Shown piece after piece: positions 8,615 to 17,078 of a DNA stretch of 43,136 nt (position 1 is the first letter of the stretch; every line of letters begins with the position of its first letter). Under the pieces are notes generated by a model. The model had not been told where the DNA came from and did no database searches. It saw only the letters and a list, made by a program, of their open reading frames with translations. Source of the stretch: Candidatus Dormiibacterota bacterium (GTDB lineage: Bacteria > Acidobacteriota > Polarisedimenticolia > Gp22-AA2). Both the position numbers and the translations under genes were made by a program. Location of the stretch: assembly GCA_035635555.1 (NCBI GenBank), contig DASQAT010000051.1:1-43136 (forward strand), read 5' to 3'.

Positions 8615-8644
8615 TTTACAAAGATCTGGGGGCGCTGATATTCT
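8615..8644 (+). promoter_or_regulatory. candidate sigma-70 promoter for the aminotransferase gene
   Basis: TTTACA (8615-8620) and TATTCT (8639-8644) separated by 18 nt, matching consensus at 5 of 6 and 4 of 6 positions. Transcription would start near 8651, leaving a leader of about 78 nt with a GAGGAG ribosome site before GTG 8729. Moderate support only. Confidence 0.45.
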
Positions 8645-8728
8645 CGGCCTGTCTCGCGAGAACCGCTTTCAGGGAAATGTGCATCGCGGCCGGTTCGGGG
8701 CCGCGCCTGTGCGTCTGAGGAGATTGTC

Positions 8729-9928
8729 GTGCGCATCGAGCCGTTCCGGATGGAGAGGATGCAGTCCACCTACGAGAACTACGTCGATTACAACTTGTCC
8801 GAGAGCGGTGTGCAGCCGATGAGCGTGCGGGAGCTGCTCCGGGAGAGCGGTGCCGTGGATCCGTTCCTGTCCACCGAGATGGGGTACATCCAGTCGAACG
8901 GCTCGGAGGACCTGCGCGACAAGATCGCCGCCTTCTACCCGGGCGCCTCGCGCGACAACGTGCTCGTGACCAACGGCGGGAGCGAGGCGAACTATGCCAC
9001 CTTCTGGTCGCTTCTCGAGCGCGGCGATCGGGTGGCGTTCATGCTTCCCAATTATCTCCAGACCTGGGGCCTGTCGCGCGCGTTCGCCTCGGCGGTGGCT
9101 CCGTTCCGTCTCGTGATGCGCCGCGCTGGGGGTGTCGAACGCTGGGCCCTCGACGTCGAGGGGCTGCGCCGGGCGGTCACGAAGAAGACCCGCGTCATCC
9201 TGGTCACGAACCCGAACAATCCGACCGGCGGTGTCCTGACCGAGGCGGAGATGGACGCGATCGTGGACAACGCGCGGCGGAGCGGCGCCTTCATCGTCGC
9301 CGACGAGATCTATCGAGGGGCCGAAGTCTCGGGGACGACGACTCCGTCCTTCTGGGGGCGCCACGACCGGGTTCTGATCACCTCCGGACTGTCGAAGGCG
9401 TTCGGTCTGCCGGGCCTGCGGATCGGCTGGGTGGTCGGACCGAAGGCCACGGTGCAACGGCTCTGGTCCTACCGTGATTACACGACGATCGCCCCCGGCG
9501 CCCTCTCCGACCGCCTGGCCCGGATCGCCCTGGAGCCGGAGCGACGCGAGGCGATCTTCGCCCGCACCCGCGGCATCATCCGCGCGAACCTGCCGGTCCT
9601 GGAATCGTGGATGCAGGCGCGCCCCGATGTCTTCCGGTATGTCCCGCCGCTGGCCGGGGCCATCCTGTTCGCGCGCTACGACCTGCCGATCGGGTCGGTC
9701 CCCCTGGTGGACAGGCTGCGGGTCGAGAGATCGGTCCTGATCGTCCCGGGTGATCAGTTCGGGACGGCGCGCCACCTGCGCGTCGGGTTCGGCTCCGACT
9801 CGGGGTACCTGTCGCGGGGACTCGCACGCATCGACGAGACGATCGCCGCGCTGCGTAGAGAGGGCCGACCGGTCCGCAGGGGATCGTCGGCGCCGGAGCG
9901 CCGTCCGGCCCGAAGCGCCTCCTCCTGA
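8729..9928 (+). CDS. class I/II PLP-dependent aminotransferase
   Basis: A 399-residue fold-type I aminotransferase. Visible landmarks are TNGGSEANYATFWSLL (cofactor phosphate site), the VTNPNNPTGGVLT motif (about 159-171), ADEIYRG with the PLP-ring Asp (about 191-197), and the Schiff-base lysine K223 in SGLSKAFGLPGLRIGW. The closest general class is aspartate/aromatic-type aminotransferases; substrate is not predictable. GTG 8729 has a GAGGAG ribosome site 7 nt upstream. The C-terminal 25 residues are basic and probably disordered. It is transcribed away from the ornithine-cyclodeaminase-like gene and ends 25 bp from the convergent cca-like gene. Confidence 0.92.
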   Translation: MRIEPFRMERMQSTYENYVDYNLSESGVQPMSVRELLRESGAVDPFLSTEMGYIQSNGSEDLRDKIAAFYPGASRDNVLVTNGGSEANYATFWSLLERGDRVAFMLPNYLQTWGLSRAFASAVAPFRLVMRRAGGVERWALDVEGLRRAVTKKTRVILVTNPNNPTGGVLTEAEMDAIVDNARRSGAFIVADEIYRGAEVSGTTTPSFWGRHDRVLITSGLSKAFGLPGLRIGWVVGPKATVQRLWSYRDYTTIAPGALSDRLARIALEPERREAIFARTRGIIRANLPVLESWMQARPDVFRYVPPLAGAILFARYDLPIGSVPLVDRLRVERSVLIVPGDQFGTARHLRVGFGSDSGYLSRGLARIDETIAALRREGRPVRRGSSAPERRPARSASS

Positions 9929-9953
9929 GAGCCGGCCTCCGCATGGAGCGTCG

Positions 9954-11393
9954 TCAGGACGTGTTGACTTCGCCCTCGTTCAGCAGTCGCCGCGCCTCGC
10001 GCCTGGCCTCCTCGAGATCCCTGATCCTGCCGTCGAGCTGGAGCTCGTAAATCGCCCGGGTGATCCGACCGATGGCCGGTCCCGGAGGGAGCCCCATCTC
10101 CAGGAGGTGCCGGCCCATGAGGATCGGCGCCGGCGGCCGGCTCTGGACGCTCAGGTCGCGCACCCTGCCGATGAACCACTCCTGCGCCTCCGTGGAGAAG
10201 TCGCCGGTGCGCCCGAGACAGTCGGCGCGCGAGACCCGATAGAGAAGGTCCGGCTCCAGCCGTCGTGCCAGACGGCGGAAGGCTCCGTCGCCGACGTTCT
10301 CCCGGTTCTTGAAGTAGTGACTGGGCGTCAGGTGATGGGCGACGAGCTGCACCACCTGCTCCCGCACGTCGTAGCCGTGCAGCGTGCGGATGTTCAGACG
10401 ATCGAGAAAGGCCCGCGCCGGGAGGATGCCCGCCTCCTCATGCTCGTAGGACCGGATTCGACCGTCCACGACGGCGGTCGTCGAGGGCTTCCCGAAATCG
10501 TGGCAGATGACCGCCAGCAGCACGGTCAGCGCCTTCTCGATCGGCAGGCCGTCGATCTCCCGCTTCGCCTGGTCGACCGCCATGAGCGTGTGCACCCAGA
10601 CGTCCCCCTCGGGGTGCCATTCCGGCTCCTGGGGACAACCCTGGAGCGCCTTCATCTCCGGGAACAACCTGTCGACCACGCCCAGGCGGGACGCCCACTC
10701 GAGCCCGATAGACGGGCGCGCGGCCTTCAAGAGCAGCTTCTCGATCTCGCCCCAGATCCTCTCGGCGGGCAGATCGGAGAGGTCGATCCCCCGGCACAAA
10801 TCGACCGTGCCCGGTTCCACGCCGAAACCGAGGCGGGCGGAGAACTGGACGGCGCGCAGGACCCGCAGGCTGTCCTCGATGAAGGTCGAGGGATCGACCG
10901 CCCGCAGGAGCCCGGCGCGCAGATCGTCACGGCCGGACCACAGATCGATTGTCTCCCGCTCGAGCGGGTCGTACATCATGGCGTTGACGGTGAAATCGCG
11001 GCGGCGCGTCGCCTCCCGTTGCGACAGGTTCGGGTCTCCCTGCACCTCGAATCCCCGGTGACCCATGGCGACCTTGGTGTCGCGGCGCGGCAGGCTGACG
11101 TCGATGGCCGCTCCCGTTCCGGAACCGCCTGCGGGGCGCGGGACGAGCTTGTAGACCGCGAACGACTGGCCGACCAGCCTCACTTCGCCGAAGCGCCCGA
11201 GGAGCGACGCCAGACGGTCGGCCGGCACACCGTACACCTCGAGATCGAGCTCCCCCGCGGTCGGAAAATCGGCGAGTCCCTGCAGGCGCCGAATCTCAAG
11301 GTCGCGCACCCATCCCCCGACGAGGAAGGCGCGGCCTCCTTCATCGAGAACCGCCTTGCAGAGTTCGAAGATAAGGGGCGGCAGGGGCTCCAT
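9954..11393 (-). CDS. cca: CCA-adding / poly(A) polymerase family nucleotidyltransferase with HD domain
   Basis: A 479-residue class II tRNA nucleotidyltransferase-like protein. The head holds FLVGGWVRDLEI (nucleotidyltransferase glycine motif) and DFPTAGELDLEVYG with acidic metal ligands, then the RRRDFTVNAMMYDP flexible-loop motif and the EDSLRVLRAVQFSARLGF template motif. The C-terminal half carries an HD domain (HTLMAVDQAK, then VICHDFGKPSTT), as in bacterial CCA enzymes with phosphohydrolase activity. Whether it adds CCA, only A, or only CC cannot be read safely. The metal motif is DLEV rather than the more common DxD. ATG 11393 is preferred over the frame opening at 11426 because a TATACT box lies between them. 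Confidence 0.9.
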   Translation of the reverse strand: MEPLPPLIFELCKAVLDEGGRAFLVGGWVRDLEIRRLQGLADFPTAGELDLEVYGVPADRLASLLGRFGEVRLVGQSFAVYKLVPRPAGGSGTGAAIDVSLPRRDTKVAMGHRGFEVQGDPNLSQREATRRRDFTVNAMMYDPLERETIDLWSGRDDLRAGLLRAVDPSTFIEDSLRVLRAVQFSARLGFGVEPGTVDLCRGIDLSDLPAERIWGEIEKLLLKAARPSIGLEWASRLGVVDRLFPEMKALQGCPQEPEWHPEGDVWVHTLMAVDQAKREIDGLPIEKALTVLLAVICHDFGKPSTTAVVDGRIRSYEHEEAGILPARAFLDRLNIRTLHGYDVREQVVQLVAHHLTPSHYFKNRENVGDGAFRRLARRLEPDLLYRVSRADCLGRTGDFSTEAQEWFIGRVRDLSVQSRPPAPILMGRHLLEMGLPPGPAIGRITRAIYELQLDGRIRDLEEARREARRLLNEGEVNTS

Positions 11394-11400
11394 GGCCGTC

Positions 11401-11406
11401 AGTATA
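11401..11406 (-). promoter_or_regulatory. -10 box directly before cca, suggesting a leaderless transcript
   Basis: TATACT on the minus strand ends 7 nt before ATG 11393, placing the transcription start at or next to the A of the start codon. No ribosome site is visible, which fits a leaderless message. No good -35 box is present. Confidence 0.45.
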
Positions 11407-11584
11407 ACGGGAGTCGCTGCGGCCACTGGTACTGCCGGCGCGGGCCTTTCCGGGGAAGTGCCCAGATCACGGACACCTCCGGCACGGCCCCGTCCTTGAC
11501 TCCACCCCGGGGAAACCTACCTTTGACTCGATGTTCGATGCGGTCCCGTCGGACCCCTGACGGGTCGCCCGGGGAGGCCTGCGC

Positions 11585-12580
11585 GTGGAAGGGATGCGGT
11601 GTGGGTTGAAGGCGTCGCTCCTTCTCGGGGCGATCGTGGCCGTCCTCCTGGCTCCTCTCCCGGGTTGTCTGAGCCGCCCGACTGAGCCGCTGCGCATCGG
11701 CGTCAACGACTGGCCCCCCTTCGAGCTGATGTACCTGGCGCGGGCCCGCGGCTATTTCAACGTCGAGAACGTGGACGTGGATCTGGTCGAATTCTCCTCG
11801 TATACGGGAATCCTGAGGGCGTACCACCAGGGGAACATCGACGGGTTTCTCGCGACGCTCAACGAGGTGCAGATCGCCGACAACTTCCAGGATCTGCCGG
11901 CCGTGATCCTGGTGGTCGATTACTCCTTCGGAGGCGACGCCCTGGTCGTGCGCGACGGAATCGTCGATCTCAAGGGGTTGCGCGGCCGGCGCATCGCCTT
12001 CGAGGAGTCGGCGCTCGGCTCGTACGAGCTGGAGCGCATCCTGGAGATCGGCGGGCTCAAGCCCGGGGAGATCCTGGCGGTCAGCCGGCTTCCGGAGGAG
12101 GCGGAGCAGGACTTCCACAGAGGAGCCGTGGACGGGGTGATCACCTACGAGCCGGGGCTCGGCCGCCTGCTGCGGGACAGGGGAGCGCGCGTGCTGTTCT
12201 CGTCGCGCGCCATTCCCGGGGAAATCGTCGACGTCCTCGCGATGCGGCGCGTCATCCTCGATCGGCGCCCCGAGGAGGTGCGACGGGCCGTGCGCGCCTG
12301 GTTCCGGGCGGTCGCCTCGATGCAGGAGCATCCGGAGGAGGCCGCGGCCGAGATGGCGCACAGGCAGCACCTGACGATCGAGGAGTTTCTGCACGGCCTG
12401 CAGGGTGCGCGCATCCCCGATCTGGCGGAGAACCGCGATCTGCTCGGGCGCGACCGTTCGGGAGGCCGGCTGCACCAGACGGCCGCCCGTCTCGCCGAGT
12501 TCCTCGTGCGCCGCGGCCTGACCAGGAAGGCGACGTCGGGAGACGATCTCATCCGGGCCGATTTCCTGGACGCTCCTTAG
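11585..12580 (+). CDS. NMT1/THI5-like solute-binding lipoprotein
   Basis: A 331-residue periplasmic binding protein. A hydrophobic leader (about residues 8-27) ends in APLPGC, a lipobox-like site with Cys28, so the protein is probably lipid-anchored. The body begins LRIGVNDWPPFELMYLARARGYF and continues with GNIDGFLATLNEVQIA and LRGRRIAFEESALGSYELERIL, the pattern of nitrate/taurine/thiamine-precursor (SsuA/THI5) binding proteins. GTG 11585 has a GGAGG site 7 nt upstream; ATG 11594 is a less likely start. There is no ABC permease or ATPase gene beside it. A hybrid histidine kinase begins 8 nt after its stop, so it may serve as that kinase's ligand receptor rather than as a transporter component. 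Confidence 0.88.
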   Translation: MEGMRCGLKASLLLGAIVAVLLAPLPGCLSRPTEPLRIGVNDWPPFELMYLARARGYFNVENVDVDLVEFSSYTGILRAYHQGNIDGFLATLNEVQIADNFQDLPAVILVVDYSFGGDALVVRDGIVDLKGLRGRRIAFEESALGSYELERILEIGGLKPGEILAVSRLPEEAEQDFHRGAVDGVITYEPGLGRLLRDRGARVLFSSRAIPGEIVDVLAMRRVILDRRPEEVRRAVRAWFRAVASMQEHPEEAAAEMAHRQHLTIEEFLHGLQGARIPDLAENRDLLGRDRSGGRLHQTAARLAEFLVRRGLTRKATSGDDLIRADFLDAP

Positions 12581-12588
12581 GACTCTCC

Positions 12589-14970
12589 GTGCGCCACATC
12601 CTCTCGCGTTTCCAGACTTCGACATTGATGGGGCTCGCGTTCACCGTCCCGGCGATGCTCATCGCGGGGCTGCTCCTGTTCTATCACTCGATGGGGGCAC
12701 GCCGGTTCATGGCGGACGAGGGCGTGCGTTATGGAGACATGCTCGCCGACCAGCTCCTGTCGGCCTCGCAGCGCTTCCTGCGGCTGGGATCGCTGTCCGC
12801 CGTCCAGGAAATGATCGAGGAGACGGGCAGCAGGCGATCGGTGCTGGCGGTCGCCCTGATCGGCAAGGACGGGAGGGTCATCGCCAGCAACAAGCGCGAC
12901 TGGATCGGCGGCGACGAGTCGGTCATCCCGGATCCGGATTTCACCGCCGTGGCCGCGGCCGCCCGCGCCACCGCGCAGGCACAGCACCGCCTGGTGGACG
13001 GCGGCACGCGCCTGATCCTGGTCTCGCCCCTCGTGCTCGAAGGGGTCAACCCGAAACTCTCCAACCTGGGGGGGCTCCTCTACCTGAAGGTGGACCAGCA
13101 GAAACAGCTCTACGCGATCTACGCCAGCATCCTGGAGCGCGGCATGGTGTCGGCCCTGGGAATCCTCCTCGTCAGCCTCATCCTGCTGTTCTGGGTGCGG
13201 GTGCACCTCGCGCAGCCGCTCCTGCGCGTCGCCGCGTTCGTGAGGGAAATCGCCGCGGGGTCGACCGGGGCGCCTCCGCGCGCGGCCGGCACGCGCGAGG
13301 TCGCGGAGCTCACGGAGGACGTCGCGCGCATGGCCGCCGACCTCGAGGAGAAGCAGTCGGCCCTCGCCGCCTCGATGGAGCGCCATCGCCGGCTGCTCGA
13401 GGGGGCCTACGACGCCATCCTCACCGCCGACCCCGAAACGGGACGCGTCCTCGAAGTGAACAACATGTTCTGCTGCATGTTCGGCTACGTCCCGGAGAAG
13501 GCGGTGTCGCTCGTCCTGCGCGATCTGCACCCCGAAGAGGAGCGCGAGCGGTTGATGGAGGCGTACGGTTCGGCGTCGGCCAGGGGGCAGCGCAGCTTCC
13601 ACGACCTTCCCTGCGTGCGCAGCAACGGCGAGCGCTTTCTCGCGGACGTGCGCGGCGGGCCGATCTCCCTGGGGAACCGCACCGTGACCGAGTGGATCCT
13701 GCGGGACACGACCGAACGGCGGACGCTCGAGGATCAGCTCCGCCAGGCGCAGAAGATGGAGAGCGTCGGGACGCTCGCCGGGGGGATCGCGCACGACTTC
13801 AACAATCTGCTCACCGGCATCCTGGGGTACACGCGTCTGGTCAAGATCCGTCTCCAGGCCGAAGATCCGAACCGCAAGAAGCTCGAGCTGATCGAGAAGT
13901 CGGCGATGCGCGCGGCGGAGCTGACCGCGCAGCTCCTGACCTTCAGCCGCAGGGCGGCCTCCCGTCCGGCCCCCGTCAACCTGAACGAGCTTGTGGCGCG
14001 CGTGATCGCCGTGGTCAAGCCCGACCTGCCGCCGGCCATCGAGCTGCTCTTCGAGCCGGCCGCCGACCCGTGGACCGCGGCAGTCGACGCCGCCCAGGCG
14101 GAGCAGATCCTGCGGCACCTGTGCGCCAACGCCCGCGACGCGATGCCCGGTGGAGGACGTTTGACGATTGCCACGGGAAATCGCGCGCTCACGACGTTGG
14201 AAGCGCAGGGGAACCTCGAGGCGCGGGCCGGGCGCTTCGTGACACTGACGGTGAGCGACACCGGACGCGGCATCGACTCGCGGATCCTGTCGCGCATCTT
14301 CGAGCCGTTCTTCACGACCAAGGAAATGGGCCAGGGCGCCGGTCTCGGTCTCTCGATCGTGCACGGGGTGGTGAAGGGGCATGACGGCTGGATCGAAGTC
14401 CGGAGCCAGCCGGGACGCGGCTCGGACTTCGTGGTCCATTTCCCCGTGTGGGACGAGGCGCAGGCGGCGGCGCGCGTAGCCGCCGAGTCCCCCGCGGCGC
14501 TCCTGGAGCGACTCGCCGGGCTCAAACCTCAAGCCGAGGTGTCGGGTCGGAGGTCGCCCTCCGCGCGTCCGTCGCCGAAGCGCACGGTCCTGGCGGTGGA
14601 CGACGAGTCCACCGTCCTCGCGCTGGCGCGCGACATCCTGGAGATGCACGGCTACCTCGTCCTCACGGCGCGCAACGGCGAAGAGGCGCTGCGCGTGTTC
14701 CGCGATAACCCGGGCAAGATCGATCTGGTGCTGCTCGATCTCACCATGCCGGTCATGGGAGGACGCGACTGCCTCAAGCTCCTGAAGCAGATCGACCCGC
14801 GGGTCCGCGTCCTGGTCAGCAGCGGTTTCTCGGCGGAGGGCACGGCGACCGAGCTCATCGACGAAGGGGCTCTGGCCTACGTGCAGAAGCCGTACGACGT
14901 GGACGCCCTCGCGCGGATCGTGCGGCAGGCGATTGAACGGGATCCAGGGCTCCTCACGAACCCCAATTGA
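12589..14970 (+). CDS. hybrid sensor histidine kinase (HAMP-PAS-HisKA-HATPase-REC)
   Basis: A 793-residue inner-membrane sensor kinase. Order: TM1 (about 12-32), an extracytoplasmic single-domain sensor (33-180), TM2 (186-205), HAMP-like linker (206-260), PAS (about 264-378), HisKA with the phospho-His402 in GGIAHDFNNLLTG, an HATPase domain with N box LCANARDAMP and G boxes DTGRGID and GQGAGLGLSI (to about 622), then a C-terminal receiver (665-785) with DD at 671-672, acceptor D717 (LVLLDLTMP) and YVQKPYD. The REC domain could feed back on the kinase or hand the phosphate to a separate regulator. GTG 12589 follows the binding-protein gene by 8 nt. Confidence 0.93.
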   Translation: MRHILSRFQTSTLMGLAFTVPAMLIAGLLLFYHSMGARRFMADEGVRYGDMLADQLLSASQRFLRLGSLSAVQEMIEETGSRRSVLAVALIGKDGRVIASNKRDWIGGDESVIPDPDFTAVAAAARATAQAQHRLVDGGTRLILVSPLVLEGVNPKLSNLGGLLYLKVDQQKQLYAIYASILERGMVSALGILLVSLILLFWVRVHLAQPLLRVAAFVREIAAGSTGAPPRAAGTREVAELTEDVARMAADLEEKQSALAASMERHRRLLEGAYDAILTADPETGRVLEVNNMFCCMFGYVPEKAVSLVLRDLHPEEERERLMEAYGSASARGQRSFHDLPCVRSNGERFLADVRGGPISLGNRTVTEWILRDTTERRTLEDQLRQAQKMESVGTLAGGIAHDFNNLLTGILGYTRLVKIRLQAEDPNRKKLELIEKSAMRAAELTAQLLTFSRRAASRPAPVNLNELVARVIAVVKPDLPPAIELLFEPAADPWTAAVDAAQAEQILRHLCANARDAMPGGGRLTIATGNRALTTLEAQGNLEARAGRFVTLTVSDTGRGIDSRILSRIFEPFFTTKEMGQGAGLGLSIVHGVVKGHDGWIEVRSQPGRGSDFVVHFPVWDEAQAAARVAAESPAALLERLAGLKPQAEVSGRRSPSARPSPKRTVLAVDDESTVLALARDILEMHGYLVLTARNGEEALRVFRDNPGKIDLVLLDLTMPVMGGRDCLKLLKQIDPRVRVLVSSGFSAEGTATELIDEGALAYVQKPYDVDALARIVRQAIERDPGLLTNPN

Positions 14971-15224
14971 GCCGGAACAGGCCCTGCAACCGTACTGTCG
15001 CAGGTCATTTTCCTTATGATCCCTGAGCCTCGATCCCATACACCCTATGCGATCCCCCTCCGCGGCTCCCACCGGAACATCCCCTCCACCTCGAAATAAA
15101 GTCTCGATGCTCCTGCACTTCCGCGCGAGCCGGGCGATGGAGGGCCCGTCCTCGTTCCTGGCCTGCCGATTGCTAGGCGTTAGGACGTCAGCCGTACAAC
15201 AACACACTTGGGGAGGTACTGCGA
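14971..15224 (+). other. 254-bp intergenic region with candidate sigma-54 promoter
   Basis: No gene or RNA is apparent here. Apart from the -24/-12 candidate at 15159-15173 and the GGAGGT ribosome site at 15212-15217 I see nothing specific; there is no convincing terminator after the kinase gene. Confidence 0.6.
15159..15173 (+). promoter_or_regulatory. candidate sigma-54 (-24/-12) promoter
   Basis: TGGCCTG-CCGA-TTGC, with the invariant GG (15160-15161) and GC (15172-15173) exactly 10 nt apart and a T following TTGC. This matches the consensus TGGCACG-N4-TTGC at all key positions. The transcript would start about 12 nt downstream (about 15185), leaving room for the GGAGGT site at 15212. Two sigma-54 activators are encoded nearby (1-575 and 18839-20233). 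Confidence 0.55.
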
Positions 15225-16451
15225 GTGAGAGGCTGGACGATCGTCTTGATGGGCGCGCTCCTTGCAGTCGTGCCGTGGAACGGGTCGGCCTGGGCCCAGG
15301 GCTGAGTCCTCATACGCCAAAACGCGCCCGTGTTCGGCGCGTCCGCCGATCCCTATCTGCAGAAAGGGGAATGGCTGTTCGGCACCGCCGTCCGCGCCCT
15401 GCGCTCGCACGACCACTACAACGGCACGGTCGAGCAGACCCAGAGACAGGACCAGCACACTTACGTCGTCAACATCCAGGACTCGCTCGACCTGTCGGGC
15501 ACCTACGCCGTGACGCGCCGGTTCAGCATGGCGCTGGGCCTGCCGATCGTCCGCGCCTCCTGGTCGATCCCGCTTCCCGTCAACGCCACCGGGCAGCGCA
15601 ACGAGCAGAACGCCCAGGGAATCGGCGACGTGACCGTGACCGGCCGCTACTGGATGTTCAATCCGGAGGTGCACAGAAGAGGGAACCTGTCCCTCGGACT
15701 TGGATTGAAGGCGCCCACCGGAAAGGATGACGTCACCGACACGTATCCCTACCTCACCGGGGCGAGCCCGCAGGACAAGGCGGTGGACCAGTCGATCCAG
15801 CCGGGGGACGGAGGATGGGGGGCCGTCGTCGAGATCAACGGTTTCAAGCGGATCGGCAGCGCTTCCTATTACGGCAGCGGCACCTATCTGGTCAATCCCA
15901 AGGACACGAACGGCACGCCGTCGATCATCGCCGGGCTGGTCCCTGGGGCAGCCTCGAACCCTGCCCTGGCAGGCCGGATCGAGAACTCGGTGCCGGATCA
16001 GTACGTCCTGAGGACCGGCATGGCCTTCGCCCTCGGGAAGAGCCCGTTCGCCGCCGCCCTCGGGTTCAGGATGGAGGGTGTGCCGCGCTACGATCTGTCC
16101 GGCGCCAGCCATGGCTTCAGGCGCCCCGGCTACGAGACCTTCGCGGAGCCCGGTTTCTACTACTCGCGCGGGAACGACACCTGGTCGGTGAACGTTCCGA
16201 TCGCACTGAAGCGAAACCGGCGTCCCGACCCGTACACCGGCGCCGCCGGGGACGCGACGTTCCCCAACCACATCTACCTGGTGTCGTACACGCATCGCTT
16301 CGGCGGCCCGGCTTCGGCGCCGAGGGAGGAGGCCCGGCCGGGCGTCGACGAGGCGCCTTCGAAGCCGGCCGAGACAGGCGCGTCCCCTTTGGCCCCGCCC
16401 CTGGCGGCGTGCGTGGAACCGGGGTTTGACTCGTCGGCGGGAGCGCCCTAA
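15225..16451 (+). pseudogene. outer-membrane beta-barrel protein interrupted by in-frame UGA after the signal peptide
   Basis: GTG 15225, with a GGAGGT ribosome site 7 nt upstream, opens a 26-codon signal peptide (hydrophobic core ending SAWAQG). The next codon is TGA (15303-15305). The same frame then runs without a stop for 381 codons to 16451. The body has amphipathic strand-like stretches with alternating residues (LDLSGTYAVTRRFSMALGLP, NLSLGLGLKAPTGKDD, FAAALGFRMEGVPRYDLSG) and a barrel-like closing segment IYLVSYTHRF. A Pro/Ala-rich tail of about 50 residues follows, unusual for a barrel end. Possible readings: recent nonsense mutation, assembly error, readthrough, or re-initiation at GTG 15330, which would lack the export signal. 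General family: MetA/transporter-like barrels; I cannot name a substrate. Confidence 0.65.
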
Positions 16452-16553
16452 GATAGGGGCCTCTTGAGCACCTGACCCACTGCCGGTCCGCGCGGTACAG
16501 CGCGCGGGGAACGCCACGGGGCGCACCCCGGATTATTCAGGGAGGTATTTCGC

Positions 16554-16937
16554 ATGAAGAAGATCGCAACCGTCTTCGCGCTGATGGCGCTCGTCGCCCT
16601 GTCGGCGGCGTTCGCCTGCGACAAGACCAAGAACACCGCAACGCAGGCCGCCGTCTCCGACCCCTCGGGAGGGGCCAAGGAAGTCGCCCTCACCGGATAT
16701 CTGACCGACTCCAACTGTGGAGCGGCGAACGCCAACGCCAAGGGCAAGAGCTGCGCGGCCCGCTGCGTCAAGGGGGGTGCCAAGGTCCAGCTGTACGCCA
16801 ACGAGAAGCTTTACACCCTCGACAAGGCGAGCGTGGCCGAGAACCAGTTCGGCGTGCCGGTGAAGGTGACGGGCCAGCTGGATGAGTCCACCGGCACGAT
16901 CAAGGTCGCCTCGATCGAGGTGGTGAAGGAAGGCTGA
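16554..16937 (+). CDS. small secreted lipoprotein-like protein with paired cysteines
   Basis: A 127-residue exported protein. The leader MKKIATVFALMALVALSAAFAC ends in a lipobox-like AFAC (Cys22). After a Ser/Thr/Ala linker comes a compact beta domain: EVALTGYLTDSNCG, SCAARCVKGGAKVQLYANEKLYTLDK and VKVTGQLDESTGTIKVASIEVV. The VTGxLTDSxCG ... CAxxCxxGGA pattern recurs in small exported proteins of unknown function, often acidobacterial, that resemble OB-fold domains. The three cysteines in the domain could form a disulfide or bind metal. A GGAGGT site lies 7-8 nt before ATG 16554. It ends before a strong terminator. Confidence 0.8.
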   Translation: MKKIATVFALMALVALSAAFACDKTKNTATQAAVSDPSGGAKEVALTGYLTDSNCGAANANAKGKSCAARCVKGGAKVQLYANEKLYTLDKASVAENQFGVPVKVTGQLDESTGTIKVASIEVVKEG

Positions 16938-16999
16938 TCCTTCGGGAGCCGGCGCGCTGATCAGGTGAGGCGCCCAGGCGCTCCAAACCGGGTTTCTTG

Positions 17000-17026
17000 A
17001 AAGGGCCGCGGGAACGCGGCCCTTTT
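17000..17026 (+). terminator. Rho-independent terminator after the small lipoprotein gene
   Basis: Stem AAAGGGCCGCG (17000-17010), loop GGAA, then CGCGGCCCTTTT (17015-17026): an 11-bp G+C-rich hairpin with A/T pairs at its base ending in T4. It lies 62 bp after the stop at 16937 and 52 bp before the next start, insulating the lipoprotein gene from the kinase operon. Confidence 0.8.
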
Positions 17027-17065
17027 CATGTGTCCCGGGCGGACCGGGGAGCCGCCGTCGTGCGC

Positions 17066-17071
17066 TATATT
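17066..17071 (+). promoter_or_regulatory. -10 box directly before the histidine kinase gene
   Basis: TATATT ends 7 nt before ATG 17079, so transcription would begin at or next to the start codon. No ribosome site is seen between the two, fitting a leaderless message and the same layout as cca. No clear -35 box. Confidence 0.42.
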
Positions 17072-17078
17072 GAGTCGG

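Noticed and set aside
12577-15207. 876-codon open frame opposite the hybrid kinase
   Set aside because: Kinase domains are unambiguous on the plus strand; the opposite reading is compositional shadow.
15303-15342. A selenocysteine (SECIS) site as the main explanation of the UGA
   Set aside because: The hairpin meets only loose spacing and loop rules, short G+C-rich hairpins are frequent here, and Sec right after a signal peptide in a barrel protein has no precedent I know. Kept only as a possibility inside the finding.
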